Part shown: piece by piece, positions 17,059 to 26,263 of the stretch
Position numbering within the stretch: the stretch's first letter is position 1
Layout of the letters: each line of letters opens with the position of its first letter
Assembly: GCF_014174215.1 (NCBI RefSeq)
Contig: NZ_JABEQL010000016.1
Coordinates: 1 to 64,000 of the forward strand
Origin: Gluconacetobacter tumulicola
GTDB taxonomy: Bacteria; Pseudomonadota; Alphaproteobacteria; Acetobacterales; Acetobacteraceae
Direction of reading: 5' to 3'
Length of the DNA: 64,000 nt
Position numbers and translations under genes: made by a program
Notes under the pieces: model-generated
Told to the model about the DNA's origin: nothing
The model's database searches: none
What the model saw: only the letters and a program-made list of their open reading frames with translations

Positions 17059-18134
17059 GAATGAGACGCTTCGATCGCTATATCCAGCTCGTCACGCTGC
17101 GGGCCTTCGTCCTGGTCGCCGGCGGGCTGACGGCGCTGTTCAGCCTGCTGGAATTCGTGGACCAGCTCTCCTTCGTCGGCCAGGGGCATTATCATCTGGC
17201 CGATGCCGCCGCCTATACCGCCCTGCTGGCTCCGGCACGGTTCATGCAGGTCACCCCCATCGCCATGCTGCTGGCCTGCCTGCTGGGCCTGGGCGGCCTT
17301 GCCAAACATTCGGAACTGACTGCCCTGCAGGGGATCGGCCTGTCGGAAATGCAGATCATCGGCGCGGTGCTGCGCCTGATCGTGCCGACGATCGTGCTGC
17401 TGTTCCTGGTCGGGCAGTTCATCGTCCCCTCGGCCCGCCACATGGCCCAGGTGGGCCGCACCGCCGCCCTGACGGCTGGCACGGCGAATGCCGGAGACGA
17501 CAGCGCCTTCTGGGCCCATGGCGACCAACAGTTCCTCGGCGTCCACCGCTTCGTGAACGAAACGCTGGGCGAGGATGTCGACATCTACCGTTTCGACGAC
17601 CAGGGCGCGCTGACACAATATCTGCACGCGGCCCGCGCCACCATCGGCGCGGACGATGACTGGGTGCTGGCGGACGTCATACGCAAGGACATCGTCGCCG
17701 ACCAGTTCCACACCAGCCATCAGGACAGCATGATCTGGCATGCCTTCCTGTCGTCGCGGCAGATCCGTTTCCTCAGCCTGCCGCCCGAGAGCGTGCCGCC
17801 CATCGCGCTGTATCGCTACATCCAGGACCTGAAACGGCACCACCTGCCGGCCACGCGCTATGAGCAGGAACTCTGGTCGCGCATCAGCACGCCATTCGCC
17901 ATGATCGCGCTGATCGCCTGCGCGGCACCCTTCGTCTTCGGACCGCCCCGCTCGCAGAATCTCGGCTATCGCATGGCGATCGGCATCGCGATCGCCATCG
18001 TGTTCTCGCTGGGACAGGAAATCACCAACCGGCTGGGCCTGCTGCTGGACCTGAACCCGGCCATCACGGCCCTGACGCCCCCGATCCTGCTGATGCTGTC
18101 CGCAGCCTACCTCTTCATTCACACCAGGGAATAA
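17055..18134 (+). CDS. lptG: LPS export ABC transporter permease LptG
   Basis: 359-residue partner permease of LptF. Same layout: N-terminal helices (FDRYIQLVTLRAFVLVAGGLT), periplasmic domain about 110-270, and C-terminal helices (ELWSRISTPFAMIALIACAAP, GYRMAIGIAIAIVFSLG). The ATG overlaps the lptF stop in ATGA, so the two are co-translated. The ATPase LptB is not in the window. Confidence 0.92.
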   Translation: MRMRRFDRYIQLVTLRAFVLVAGGLTALFSLLEFVDQLSFVGQGHYHLADAAAYTALLAPARFMQVTPIAMLLACLLGLGGLAKHSELTALQGIGLSEMQIIGAVLRLIVPTIVLLFLVGQFIVPSARHMAQVGRTAALTAGTANAGDDSAFWAHGDQQFLGVHRFVNETLGEDVDIYRFDDQGALTQYLHAARATIGADDDWVLADVIRKDIVADQFHTSHQDSMIWHAFLSSRQIRFLSLPPESVPPIALYRYIQDLKRHHLPATRYEQELWSRISTPFAMIALIACAAPFVFGPPRSQNLGYRMAIGIAIAIVFSLGQEITNRLGLLLDLNPAITALTPPILLMLSAAYLFIHTRE

Positions 18135-18163
18135 GAGGCCCTTTCAAAAGCCCCGCAGCGCCG

Positions 18164-19120
18164 TCAGGGCGCGACGGGCGCCTTGGCCTCGACCACAAAG
18201 GCCGCCTGGTCGCGGCGGCGGCCGGCCGGGCACGGCAGATCGGTGTCCAGGCCATCCAGCCCGGCCGTGAACGCGGCATCACACGCGCGCTGCCGGGCCA
18301 GCAACATCACCAGGATCGCCGAAAAACCCACGATCTCGAACATGAAATAGGCCAGCGGCACACGGCAGAAAACGCACAGGAAGATGCCGATCGTCCGATA
18401 ATTGGCCGACAGGATCGACCAGCCGCGCAGCAGCGGCGCAAAGGCCTCGCGATAGACGGTCCGGATCACCGGCGCGCGGTCGGGATGCGCCGCCAGCAGG
18501 CTGGTCAGGCGCTGGTTCAGCCCCGCCTCCCCGCCCACGGCGGTCAGCGCCTCGAGTCGACTATAGAGCCCGAACAGCAGGTCGCCCATGCGCCGGCCCG
18601 AACGGACCTTCGCCCGTGCCACGGGTGCCGCGCCACGCGCCCAGCCCCAGAAATTATAATCCTGCCGCTGCCGTTCATAGGCGGCGGACTGCACCGCGTG
18701 GCACAGGCCGGCCAGCATGACCAGCGCCCACGTCCACGCCCCGTAAAGGGCGGAAAGGGCCAGCGCCAGCCCGACATAGACCGACACGAACGTCACATAA
18801 TCGCAGATGCCATCCAGAATCTTGCCGGTCTGCGACTGCTTGCCCGTCAGCCGCGCCAGTTGGCCGTCCGCGCCGTCCATGACATGCCAGATGATCATGA
18901 GCAGGAACCCGGCGACCGCGAAACGCGGATCGCCGACATGGTAATAGGCCACCCCCGCCAGCGCACCCGCCGCCATGCCGAAGAGCGACACCGCATTGGG
19001 CGCCACCCCCATGCGGGCAAAATGCCGCGTCAGCCACCCCGAGACCGGATGGATGACATACAAATTGGTCAGTTCTTCGATTTCCGACGTGCGCCGCACG
19101 GGATCTGTCTGCTGCAACAC
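18164..19120 (-). CDS. CDP-alcohol phosphatidyltransferase family protein, probably inositol-linked
   Basis: 318-residue membrane enzyme that moves a phosphoalcohol from a CDP carrier to an acceptor alcohol. The full signature D-x2-DG-x2-AR-x8-G-x3-D-x3-D is present from DGADGQLAR to LDGICD (around residues 82-107), within about six helices. It follows, on the same strand, inositol-1-phosphate synthase and a cytidylyltransferase-like gene, so the expected donor is CDP-inositol. The product could be a di-inositol phosphodiester (as in thermophile DIPP synthase) or an inositol lipid. At 318 residues it is longer than PgsA-type enzymes, with a C-terminal extension. Chemistry firm, product inferred. 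Confidence 0.85.
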   Translation of the reverse strand: MLQQTDPVRRTSEIEELTNLYVIHPVSGWLTRHFARMGVAPNAVSLFGMAAGALAGVAYYHVGDPRFAVAGFLLMIIWHVMDGADGQLARLTGKQSQTGKILDGICDYVTFVSVYVGLALALSALYGAWTWALVMLAGLCHAVQSAAYERQRQDYNFWGWARGAAPVARAKVRSGRRMGDLLFGLYSRLEALTAVGGEAGLNQRLTSLLAAHPDRAPVIRTVYREAFAPLLRGWSILSANYRTIGIFLCVFCRVPLAYFMFEIVGFSAILVMLLARQRACDAAFTAGLDGLDTDLPCPAGRRRDQAAFVVEAKAPVAP

Positions 19121-19175
19121 GACTGGCGCCCTTGTTTCCTCGTCCCCTGACCCGTGGGGGCCAGGGCAATGCCTG

Positions 19176-19892
19176 TCAAAGCAGCCCTTGGGCCATCAGG
19201 CGTTCGGCCTTGTCATAGGCCACCGGGTCATCGACATCGATCCACAGACGCTCGCCGATATCGAGGACATAAGCCTTGTGCCAGCGGGCCAGCGTGTTCA
19301 TGGCGCCGGAAATACTGTCCTCGCCCTCGGCCTGGCTGCTTTCCAGGGCATCGAACATAGAAGGCGTGCACCGGAAGATCCCGGTGTCGAACGCATTGAA
19401 TTCCGTCAGCGACTTGCCGATGCGCTCGATCCGACCGTCCCCGCACAATACCCGCGTCACATCGTCCGGATCGTTCAGCATGCGCTCGACATTGCTGTCG
19501 ATACCCAGCGTCACACCGTCCCGGCCGGCCGGAATCGACGCCATCAGGCGATTGATGTCCGGGTCCAGCACGTGGTCGCACATCGTCAGCAGAAACGGCC
19601 CATCAAGGAACGGCCGGGCACAGAGGACGGAAACCCCGTTGGCGCGGTCCCATGCCGGATTATGGACATGGGTGACGCGCACCCCGTCACATTCCGCCAT
19701 GCCGTCCAGGGCCGCGCACAGTTCGTCGCCGCGATAGCCGTTGATGATGACGAATTCATCGACCCCGCCACGGCGGGCGCGGTCGATGACCTCGGCAATC
19801 AGGGGGCGCCCCCTGATCGGGACCAGGGGCTTGAGCGGCCCCTTGCCACGCAGGCGACTGCCCTGCCCGGCGGCGACGATCAGGCACTTCAT
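19176..19892 (-). CDS. Nucleotidyltransferase, inositol-1-phosphate cytidylyltransferase-like
   Basis: 238 residues. The N terminus (CLIVAAGQGSRL, then GPLKPLVPIRGRPLI) is the NTP-binding signature of sugar nucleotidyltransferases. Further motifs are RANGVSVLCA, LLTMCDHVLDPDI with the metal-binding Asp, FNAFDTGIF and WIDVDDPVAYDKAERL, which fit the CTP:inositol-1-phosphate branch. The ATG shares one base with the synthase stop (TGATG), indicating translational coupling, and the phosphotransferase starts 55 bases downstream. Proposed reaction: CTP plus inositol-1-phosphate to CDP-inositol. An alternative is a sugar-1-phosphate substrate, but the neighbours argue for inositol. Confidence 0.82.
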   Translation of the reverse strand: MKCLIVAAGQGSRLRGKGPLKPLVPIRGRPLIAEVIDRARRGGVDEFVIINGYRGDELCAALDGMAECDGVRVTHVHNPAWDRANGVSVLCARPFLDGPFLLTMCDHVLDPDINRLMASIPAGRDGVTLGIDSNVERMLNDPDDVTRVLCGDGRIERIGKSLTEFNAFDTGIFRCTPSMFDALESSQAEGEDSISGAMNTLARWHKAYVLDIGERLWIDVDDPVAYDKAERLMAQGLL

Positions 19893-21019
19893 CAGGCGGG
19901 AACGGCCTCGGTCGAATGGGTGGCGATGAACGCCTCGACCATCTTGTACGCCTCGTCATCCGTGTACTGGACCAGCGGATGCTTGCAGAAATAGGCGCTG
20001 GGCGCCGCCAGGACCCCACCCACGCCGGAATCCAGCGCCAGCTTGCAGCAGCGGATCATGTCGATGGCGACACCGGCCGAGTTCGGCGAATCCTGCACCG
20101 ACAGGCGCAGCTCCAGCTCCAGCGGAACGTTGCCGAAGGCGTGGCCTTCCATGCGGATGAAGCAGACCTTGTTGTCGTTCTGCCACGGCACATAGTCGCT
20201 GGGGCCGACATGGATGTCCTCGTTCTCCATGCGCGTCTTCGCGACAGCCTGCACGGCTTCGGTCTTCGAGGTCTTCTTCGACGCCAGACGCTCCTGATTC
20301 TTCATGTTCAGGAAGTCGGTGTTGCCGCCGGTGTTGAGCTGGTAGGTGTGCAGCATCTTGACGCCGCGCTTGGCGAACAGGTCGGTCAGCACGCGGTGGA
20401 CGATGGTCGCGCCCAGCTGCGACTTGATGTCGTCACCGATGATCGGCACGTTGCGCTCGGCAAAGCGGGCGGCATATTCCGGATCGCTGGCGATGAAGAC
20501 CGGAATGTTGTTGATGAAGCCGACACCGGCCTCCAGCGCGCATTCGGCGTAGAAGCGGGTGGCCTTCTCCGAGCCGACCGGCAGGTAGTTCACCAGGATT
20601 TCGGCACCGCTGCGGCGCAGCTCCGCCACCACGTCATCACGGGTCGGCTCGGCCGCGTCGGCGCGCACGAAGCTGCGCTTCTCGTCATGGTTGGCCATGT
20701 GCTCGGACACGCCGTCCAGCACCGCGCCCATACGCACGGTCACACCACTGTCGGGGATGTTCGGCTCGAACTTCACGACGCAATTGGGGGCAGCGAAGAT
20801 GGCGCGGCTGACATCGGTGCCGACCTTGCGCGCGTCGATATCGAACGCGGCCACCACCTCGATGTCACTGGGACGATAGCCGCCGAGGCTTTCGTGCATC
20901 AGGCCGATGACTTCCTCGTTGTGGCGGTTCGGGCCGTAATAGTGAATGCCCTGGATCAGGGCGCTGGCACAGTTGCCGACGCCCACGATCGCGATACGGA
21001 TACCGCCCTTAGTCTTCAT
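19892..21019 (-). CDS. Myo-inositol-1-phosphate synthase
   Basis: 375 residues. The enzyme converts glucose-6-phosphate to inositol-1-phosphate with bound NAD. Visible motifs: [16 protein letters not shown] (NAD fold), [42 protein letters not shown], and the C-terminal [12 protein letters not shown], all in family order. The shorter prokaryotic form, not the 500-residue eukaryotic one. ATG 21019 has AGGGAAA upstream. First gene of a three-gene operon with the cytidylyltransferase- and phosphotransferase-like genes. Confidence 0.94.
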   Translation of the reverse strand: MKTKGGIRIAIVGVGNCASALIQGIHYYGPNRHNEEVIGLMHESLGGYRPSDIEVVAAFDIDARKVGTDVSRAIFAAPNCVVKFEPNIPDSGVTVRMGAVLDGVSEHMANHDEKRSFVRADAAEPTRDDVVAELRRSGAEILVNYLPVGSEKATRFYAECALEAGVGFINNIPVFIASDPEYAARFAERNVPIIGDDIKSQLGATIVHRVLTDLFAKRGVKMLHTYQLNTGGNTDFLNMKNQERLASKKTSKTEAVQAVAKTRMENEDIHVGPSDYVPWQNDNKVCFIRMEGHAFGNVPLELELRLSVQDSPNSAGVAIDMIRCCKLALDSGVGGVLAAPSAYFCKHPLVQYTDDEAYKMVEAFIATHSTEAVPA

Positions 21020-21586
21020 AATGTTTCCCTGCCCTCTTCGAGACCATAATAAACCAACAGTCGCGACGGCCGCCGGCCGCACGACGAATCAAAAAGCACA
21101 TTGTCGCCTGAACAGGCCCGGTATCGGCACGCGACGCGGCATCGAACCACGGGGTCGCCATGACCGCGCTCACTCCCTGGTGCGATCCGCGCCGATCGCC
21201 ACGAGCCTCCTGCTCTTTCGCCAAGCATCGGGGAAATCCGACGCCAGATCAAGAATGCGTCCCTGTCAGGTCTCCCTCGGCCAGCGCTGCCACGGGCCTG
21301 ATCGGACGCACCCACGGCTCGGGAGCGATCTTTTCCAGCCCTTATGTTACACAGCTCGATGGTCTTTTAGTTAATTTAAGTCAATCTATCATCGGGCAAA
21401 AAACCATCGTCCCGCCCACGGAACGCGAGGCACTTTCCCCATATCTTCATAAAAACAATATTTTATGGATAACCCATCCCAGATAGGAAAACAGACATAG
21501 CACAGAGACGCTGTCTTCGTTTTGTCATATTTGACATAAAATAAAATCAATCTCGCACGGAACCCGGCCCGCCGGTTACATTTGCC
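21020..21586. other. Gene-free gap of 567 bases, partly A/T-rich
   Basis: No credible gene on either strand. It holds the promoter region of the inositol operon and, from about 21340 to 21560, an A/T-rich stretch unlike the flanks. The one ordered signal is a palindrome TGTCA, four bases, TGACA at 21523-21536, located past the end of the glycerate kinase gene. Confidence 0.6.
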
Positions 21587-22726
21587 TCATCTCGCCCGAA
21601 AGATCGCGGTCGCGGCGGCGACGTTGCGCGCCGTCACACGGATATTGATCGCCGCCTCCGCCAGGGCCTCTTCCAGCGCGCAGGGCCGGCTGACGACGCT
21701 GAAGACGGCATCGATCCCATGGGCATGCACCCTGGCCGCATCCGCGCCCAGCGATCCGGCGATGCCGATCACCGGCCGTCCATGCCGCCGGGCCACCCGG
21801 GCCACGCCGATCGGCGCCTTGCCATGCACGGTCTGCCCGTCGATCCGACCCTCGCCGGTAATCACCAGGTCGGCATCGGCCACAATGGCGTCCAGCCCCA
21901 GCGCCTCCATCACAATCTCCACCCCCGGCCGCAAGGTGGCATCCAGGAATGCCAGCGCCGCCGCCCCCAGCCCGCCCGCCGCGCCGGCGCCGGGAACGGC
22001 ATCGACCGCGCGCCCCGTCGCCGCCGCGACCTGATCCGCATATCCCGCCAGCGCACCATCCAGCAGGCGCACCATCTCCGGCGTCGCCCCCTTCTGCGGG
22101 CCAAAGACCGCAGAGGCCCCGGAGGGACCGGTCAGCGGATTATCGACATCGCAGGCCACCTCGATCCGGCAGCCGGCCAGCCGGGCATCGAGGCCCGAGA
22201 GGTCGATGCGCGCCAGCCGGGCCAGCTCCCCGCCGCCGAACGGCAGCGCGACATCGTCCCGATCGCGCAGCGACACACCCAGCGCCTGCGCCATGCCGGC
22301 GCCACCGTCATTGGTGGCGCTGCCGCCGAGTCCCAGAATGACGTGCCGGCATCCTTCATCGAGCGCCGCCAGGATCAGTTGCCCGACGCCATAAGTCGTG
22401 GCCGTCATCGGGTCGCGCCGGTCGCGCGGCACCAGCATCAGCCCCGCGGCAGCGGCCATCTCCACCACCGCCGTCCGCCCGTCGCCCAGAATGCCGAACG
22501 CCGCCGTGACCGGCGCGCCCAGCGGCCCCGTCACCTCCCGGGTCAGCATCCGCCCACCCGTCGCCAGAACCAGCGACTCCGCCGTGCCTTCCCCCCCATC
22601 GGCGGCCGGCAGCTTTACATAAGTCGCGTCCGGATAGATCTCGCGGAACCCATCCTCGATCGCATCGGCCACCTGCAGCGCCGGCAGGCTTTCCTTGAAG
22701 GAATCACACACGATCACGATCTTCAT
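21587..22726 (-). CDS. Glycerate kinase, GarK/GlxK type
   Basis: 379 residues. Opens KIVIVCDSFKESLPA and continues with LPAADGGEGTAESL, EMAAAAGL, LGLGGSATNDGGAGMAQALG and VITGEGRIDGQT, the conserved blocks of the type I glycerate kinase family, which phosphorylates glycerate at position 2. The MFS transporter gene lies upstream on the same strand and the CdaR-type regulator is divergent from it, so this set is likely for uptake and use of glycerate or sugar diacids. The two genes are separated by a 216-base gap filled by a structured repeat element. Confidence 0.92.
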   Translation of the reverse strand: MKIVIVCDSFKESLPALQVADAIEDGFREIYPDATYVKLPAADGGEGTAESLVLATGGRMLTREVTGPLGAPVTAAFGILGDGRTAVVEMAAAAGLMLVPRDRRDPMTATTYGVGQLILAALDEGCRHVILGLGGSATNDGGAGMAQALGVSLRDRDDVALPFGGGELARLARIDLSGLDARLAGCRIEVACDVDNPLTGPSGASAVFGPQKGATPEMVRLLDGALAGYADQVAAATGRAVDAVPGAGAAGGLGAAALAFLDATLRPGVEIVMEALGLDAIVADADLVITGEGRIDGQTVHGKAPIGVARVARRHGRPVIGIAGSLGADAARVHAHGIDAVFSVVSRPCALEEALAEAAINIRVTARNVAAATAIFRAR

Positions 22727-22769
22727 CGCCGCCCCCTCCCTTGTTTTTGATCATGCCACCCGAGCCTCG

Positions 22770-22944
22770 GAAAGCGTGGCTGGACATGGGGGCTGGTGAG
22801 CGAGAGTGCCGCGCAAGCGGCACGCCCGTCGTGCGTTTCCGAGCACCGGAGCGGAGCGGCCTTGATGGCCGTGAGCACGGGAGCACGGGAGCACAGGAAA
22901 CGCGCGCCGGATCGCCGCCAGCGCGCATGTCCAGCCGCGCTTTC
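22770..22944. repeat. Structured intergenic repeat element, copy B
   Basis: A 175-base element bounded by inverted repeats of 19 bases, 18 pairing (22770-22788 and 22926-22944). Inside: perfect hairpin GTGCCGC-GCAA-GCGGCAC at 22806-22823 and a second inverted pair GCGTTTCC/GGAAACGC (22833-22840, 22896-22903) enclosing a short tandem GAGCACGGG repeat. Bases 22786-22857 match copy A at 7795-7866 at about 81% without gaps. The right end covers the stop codon of the transporter gene. Confidence 0.7.
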
Positions 22945-24259
22945 AGCGGTTGACGCGGGTGGGGGGCATGCGCAGCACAAGCACCACCCCCAGCACCGCC
23001 ATCGCCGCCAGCAGGGCCAGCGCCCCGTCGGTCCGCTGCGTCGCGTCCTTGATCCAGCCCACCAGATACGGGCTGACGAATCCTGCCAGCTGCCCCATCG
23101 AATTGATCAGCGCCAGCCCGCCCGCCGCCGCCGCCGGGCTCAGGTAACCGCTGCAAAGCGGCCAGAACATCGGCAGGCCGGTCAGCGCCCCCGCGGTCGC
23201 CACCGTCAACGCCCCCAGCGCCACAGGCATCGAATCCGGGAACCGGGCCGCCAGCGCCAGCCCACCCGCCGCCATCAGCAGCGGAACCGCCAGATGCCAC
23301 CGCCGCTCGCGCATCCGGTCCGCCGAACGGCCCATGACGATCATGAACAGGCTGGCCCCTACATACGGCACCGCGCTCAGCCAGCCGATCGTCGCCGCGT
23401 CATGGATGCCGCTGGAGCGGATGATCGTCGGCAGCCAGAAATTGATCGCATAGACCCCGGCCTGGATGCAGAAATACAGCAGCCCCAGCATCCAGACCGC
23501 CGGATTGCGCAGCACGGCGCCGAAACTGTCGGCCAGCTGCTTCGGCTGCTCCAGCCGGTCGCGCCGCAAGGCCTCGCCGACCGCCATCCGCTCCTCCGGC
23601 GCCAGCCAGGCCGCCTGCTCGATCGTGTCGCTCAGCAGCATCACCATGCCGATGCCCAGTGCCACGGTCGGCAGTCCCTGCAGCAGGAACAGCCACTGCC
23701 ACGCCGCCAGCCCACCGGGCGCCGAAGCGAAATGCGACAGCATCCACCCCGATAACGGACCGCCCACCACGCCGGAGAGCGGAATCGCCGACATGAACAG
23801 GGTCAGCGCCCGGCCCTGCCGTTCGGAGGGGAACCACCGCGTCAGATACAGCACCAGCCCGGGAAAGAACCCCGCCTCGGCCGCCCCGGTCACGAAGCGC
23901 AACAGGTAGAAGCTGATCGGACCGGTCACGAACATCTGCGCCGCCGACAGCAGGCCCCACAGGACCATGATCAGCGCCAGCCACCGCCGCGCGCCCACGC
24001 GCTGCAGCATCAGGTTGCTGGGCACGCCGCAGGCGATATAGCCAAGGAAGAAGATCCCGGCCCCAAGCCCATAGGCCCGTTCGGACATGTGCAGCGCGTC
24101 AAGCATGTCCAGCTTGGCGAAGCCGACATTCACCCGGTCCAGGTAATTGAACAGGTAACAGACGAAAATATAGGGCACCACCCTGCCCGCGACCTTGCGA
24201 AAGGTCGCGTCCAGCCGGCCCACCGCCGGTGACGAGAGTGCGGAGGCTGCGTGCATCAT
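22943..24259 (-). CDS. MFS transporter, anion:cation symporter family
   Basis: About 438 residues, 12 predicted helices. YLFNYLDRVNVGFAKLDM near the N terminus and the ARRWLALIMVLWGLLSAAQ loop are typical of the ACS branch, which carries organic acids such as tartrate, galactonate or glucarate. The gene sits between a glycerate kinase and a divergent sugar-diacid regulator, fitting import of a diacid or glycerate. Two adjacent ATGs (24259, 24256) follow GGGGAAG; the second has the better spacing. The stop lies inside the inverted repeat of the structured element. Confidence 0.88.
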   Translation of the reverse strand: MMHAASALSSPAVGRLDATFRKVAGRVVPYIFVCYLFNYLDRVNVGFAKLDMLDALHMSERAYGLGAGIFFLGYIACGVPSNLMLQRVGARRWLALIMVLWGLLSAAQMFVTGPISFYLLRFVTGAAEAGFFPGLVLYLTRWFPSERQGRALTLFMSAIPLSGVVGGPLSGWMLSHFASAPGGLAAWQWLFLLQGLPTVALGIGMVMLLSDTIEQAAWLAPEERMAVGEALRRDRLEQPKQLADSFGAVLRNPAVWMLGLLYFCIQAGVYAINFWLPTIIRSSGIHDAATIGWLSAVPYVGASLFMIVMGRSADRMRERRWHLAVPLLMAAGGLALAARFPDSMPVALGALTVATAGALTGLPMFWPLCSGYLSPAAAAGGLALINSMGQLAGFVSPYLVGWIKDATQRTDGALALLAAMAVLGVVLVLRMPPTRVNR

Positions 24260-24404
24260 TCTTCCCCGATGCTTGTTTTTCTTGCCCGGCCACGTCCCGG
24301 GGGCGGGACGCGGGCGGGGGCTCCAGACACCATGCGGCAGCCGGGCCATTGAATCGACCCTACGGGCAGAAGCGGCCCGCCGTCTTGGTGCATCCGCACG
24401 ATAA

Positions 24405-24438
24405 ATATGCCAGAATCGGCACAAAATTCTGGGCATAT
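24405..24438. promoter_or_regulatory. Long palindrome in the transporter/cdaR divergent promoter
   Basis: ATATGCCAGAAT and, nine bases on, ATTCTGGGCATAT: arms complementary except for one extra base. It ends 12 bases before the cdaR start. Position and symmetry suggest an operator for the CdaR-type protein, which could regulate itself and the divergent transporter. Inference only. Confidence 0.5.
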
Positions 24439-24449
24439 GACAGAGCAGC

Positions 24450-25688
24450 ATGAAGACACCGGAACCAACCGCCCATACCGCCACGCCCGACGGCATCGGG
24501 CGTCCGGACATCGACCCCGCCCTGGCCCAGGCGATCGTCGACCGGTCGATGGCCATCACCGGCTGCAACATCAACGTGATGGACGCCCGCGGCATCATCA
24601 TCGCCAGCGGCGACCCCGCCCGGCTGGGCCAGGTCCATGACGGGGCCCTCCTGGTCCTGGCGCGCAGCAGCGCGGTCGAGATCGAAGCCCGCGCCGTCCG
24701 GCAGTTCGGCGGCGCACGGCCGGGCGTCAACCTGCCGCTGCGGATCGGCCGGACGGTCGTGGGCTGCGTGGGGCTGACCGGCGCCCCCGGCTCGCTGCGC
24801 CCTTACGCCGAGCTGGTCCGCATGGCGGCCGAGACGATGCTGGAGCATGCGCGCCAGAACCGCACCCTCTCGCGCGACGCCCGCCTGCGCGAGGAACTGG
24901 TGCTGAGCCTGGTGCGCGAGGTCCCCACCCCGCCGGCCCTGGCCCGCTCGGCGGCGCGTCTGGGCATCGACCTGCGGCAGCCACGGGTGGCCGCGATCAT
25001 CGAAATCCGCTCCGAAGGGCCGGACGCCGCGGCATTGCTGGGCGAACGGCACCAGCTGATCACCCTGCTCGGCGAACCGGAGCGCGGGAATCTGGTGGCA
25101 CCGCTCTCCCTGGCCGAAATCGCGGTGCTGAAACCGGCCCTTACCGCCAAAGGCACCTGGAACCTGGACTGGCATCGCGAGCGGGCGCACCGCCTGCTGG
25201 CCCGCGCCCGCGCCACCACCGGGCTCGACCTGCGCCTCGCGCTGGGCGGGTTCGTCGACGGGGCCGACGGGCTGGTGCGCTCCTTCCACACGGCCCGGGC
25301 AACGCTGGATGTCGGACGGCGCCTGCACCCGGAACGCGAACTCCTGTTCTACGAGGAAATGCGCCTGGCCGTCCTGCTGGACGCCCCGTCCCAGGATTGG
25401 CGGACCCAGGAATTGCGCGCCCCGTTGCGCCCGCTGCTCGAGGCCACGGGCCACGCGATGCTGCTGCATACGCTGCGGGTCTGGCTGGCCCACGGCATGC
25501 GGCCCCAACCCACCGCTGCCGCCCTCGGGCTGCATCGCAACAGCCTGGACTACCGCCTGCGGCGGATCGAAAGCATCTGCGGCGTCGACCTGACCGCCAG
25601 CAAGGATATCGTCGCGCTGTATCTGGCGCTGCACCTGACCCCCGACAGGGCGCCCCTGGAACACGGCCTTTCCGAAGACGCCACATAA
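24450..25688 (+). CDS. cdaR: CdaR-type sugar-diacid transcription regulator
   Basis: 412 residues. N-terminal diacid-recognition domain (DPALAQAIVDRSMAITG, NINVMDARGIIIASGD, GVNLPLRIGRTVVGCVGLTG) and a C-terminal PucR/CdaR-type helix-turn-helix (AAALGLHRNSLDYRLRRIE). In E. coli CdaR senses glucarate, galactarate or glycerate and activates their catabolism, including the glycerate kinase gene. Here it is divergent from an MFS transporter and glycerate kinase, consistent with that role. Confidence 0.9.
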   Translation: MKTPEPTAHTATPDGIGRPDIDPALAQAIVDRSMAITGCNINVMDARGIIIASGDPARLGQVHDGALLVLARSSAVEIEARAVRQFGGARPGVNLPLRIGRTVVGCVGLTGAPGSLRPYAELVRMAAETMLEHARQNRTLSRDARLREELVLSLVREVPTPPALARSAARLGIDLRQPRVAAIIEIRSEGPDAAALLGERHQLITLLGEPERGNLVAPLSLAEIAVLKPALTAKGTWNLDWHRERAHRLLARARATTGLDLRLALGGFVDGADGLVRSFHTARATLDVGRRLHPERELLFYEEMRLAVLLDAPSQDWRTQELRAPLRPLLEATGHAMLLHTLRVWLAHGMRPQPTAAALGLHRNSLDYRLRRIESICGVDLTASKDIVALYLALHLTPDRAPLEHGLSEDAT

Positions 25689-25775
25689 CGCCGCGTTCGG
25701 TTACAGACTGTTGCTTTCCCTCCAGCCCGCCGGTCCCCATCATCGCGCCTCCTGTCCATCGATGGAGCGCCGACC

Positions 25776-26141
25776 GTGAAACTGACCCGTATCCTGCTGC
25801 CCTGCCTTTTTGCCACCTGCCTGCCGATGCTGGCCGCCTGTGGCGGAGACGATTCCGATGGAGCCTGCCGCTCGGGGCATGGCGGCTCGGGCGGCTTCGG
25901 CGGCCACAATGGATTCGGCGGGGGCATGGGTGGTGGCGGCATGGCGGGCGGCGGTTTCGGCGGCGGCTTCGGTGGAGGCGGTGGCGGTGGCGGCATGGGC
26001 GGCATGCATCATGGCATGAGGGGCGACGACACGTCGTCATCCGCTCCCTGCCCCACCTCCAGCCATGCGAAAGGCAAGGCCCCCACCCGGATGCGCGAAG
26101 TCACGCCCGACCAGGCGACGATCGGCGACGAGCAGCACTGA
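25776..26141 (+). CDS. Glycine-rich lipoprotein
   Basis: 121 residues starting with GTG. Signal sequence with lipobox LPMLAACGG, so Cys22 would be lipidated. Residues 34-82 are almost all Gly with Met, Phe and His (GGFGGHNGFGGGMGGG), a low-complexity region that reads as disordered; His and Met could bind metal. The C-terminal 40 residues are polar. Function unknown. No close operon partner: the next gene is 122 bases on. Confidence 0.6.
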   Translation: MKLTRILLPCLFATCLPMLAACGGDDSDGACRSGHGGSGGFGGHNGFGGGMGGGGMAGGGFGGGFGGGGGGGGMGGMHHGMRGDDTSSSAPCPTSSHAKGKAPTRMREVTPDQATIGDEQH

Positions 26142-26263
26142 CCGCATTCCAGAATCGCCAGGCCCGTCACGGAAACCCGGCTACGCAACCCCCATCGGTC
26201 CCGGACGTTTTACGCCGTGCCAGCCTCCGGCCCGAGAGGCCACGAACCAGAGGAGTCACGGAG

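Noticed and set aside
21160-21486. 108-codon plus-strand frame in the gap upstream of the inositol operon
   Set aside because: No motif, no ribosome site, and composition changes halfway through.
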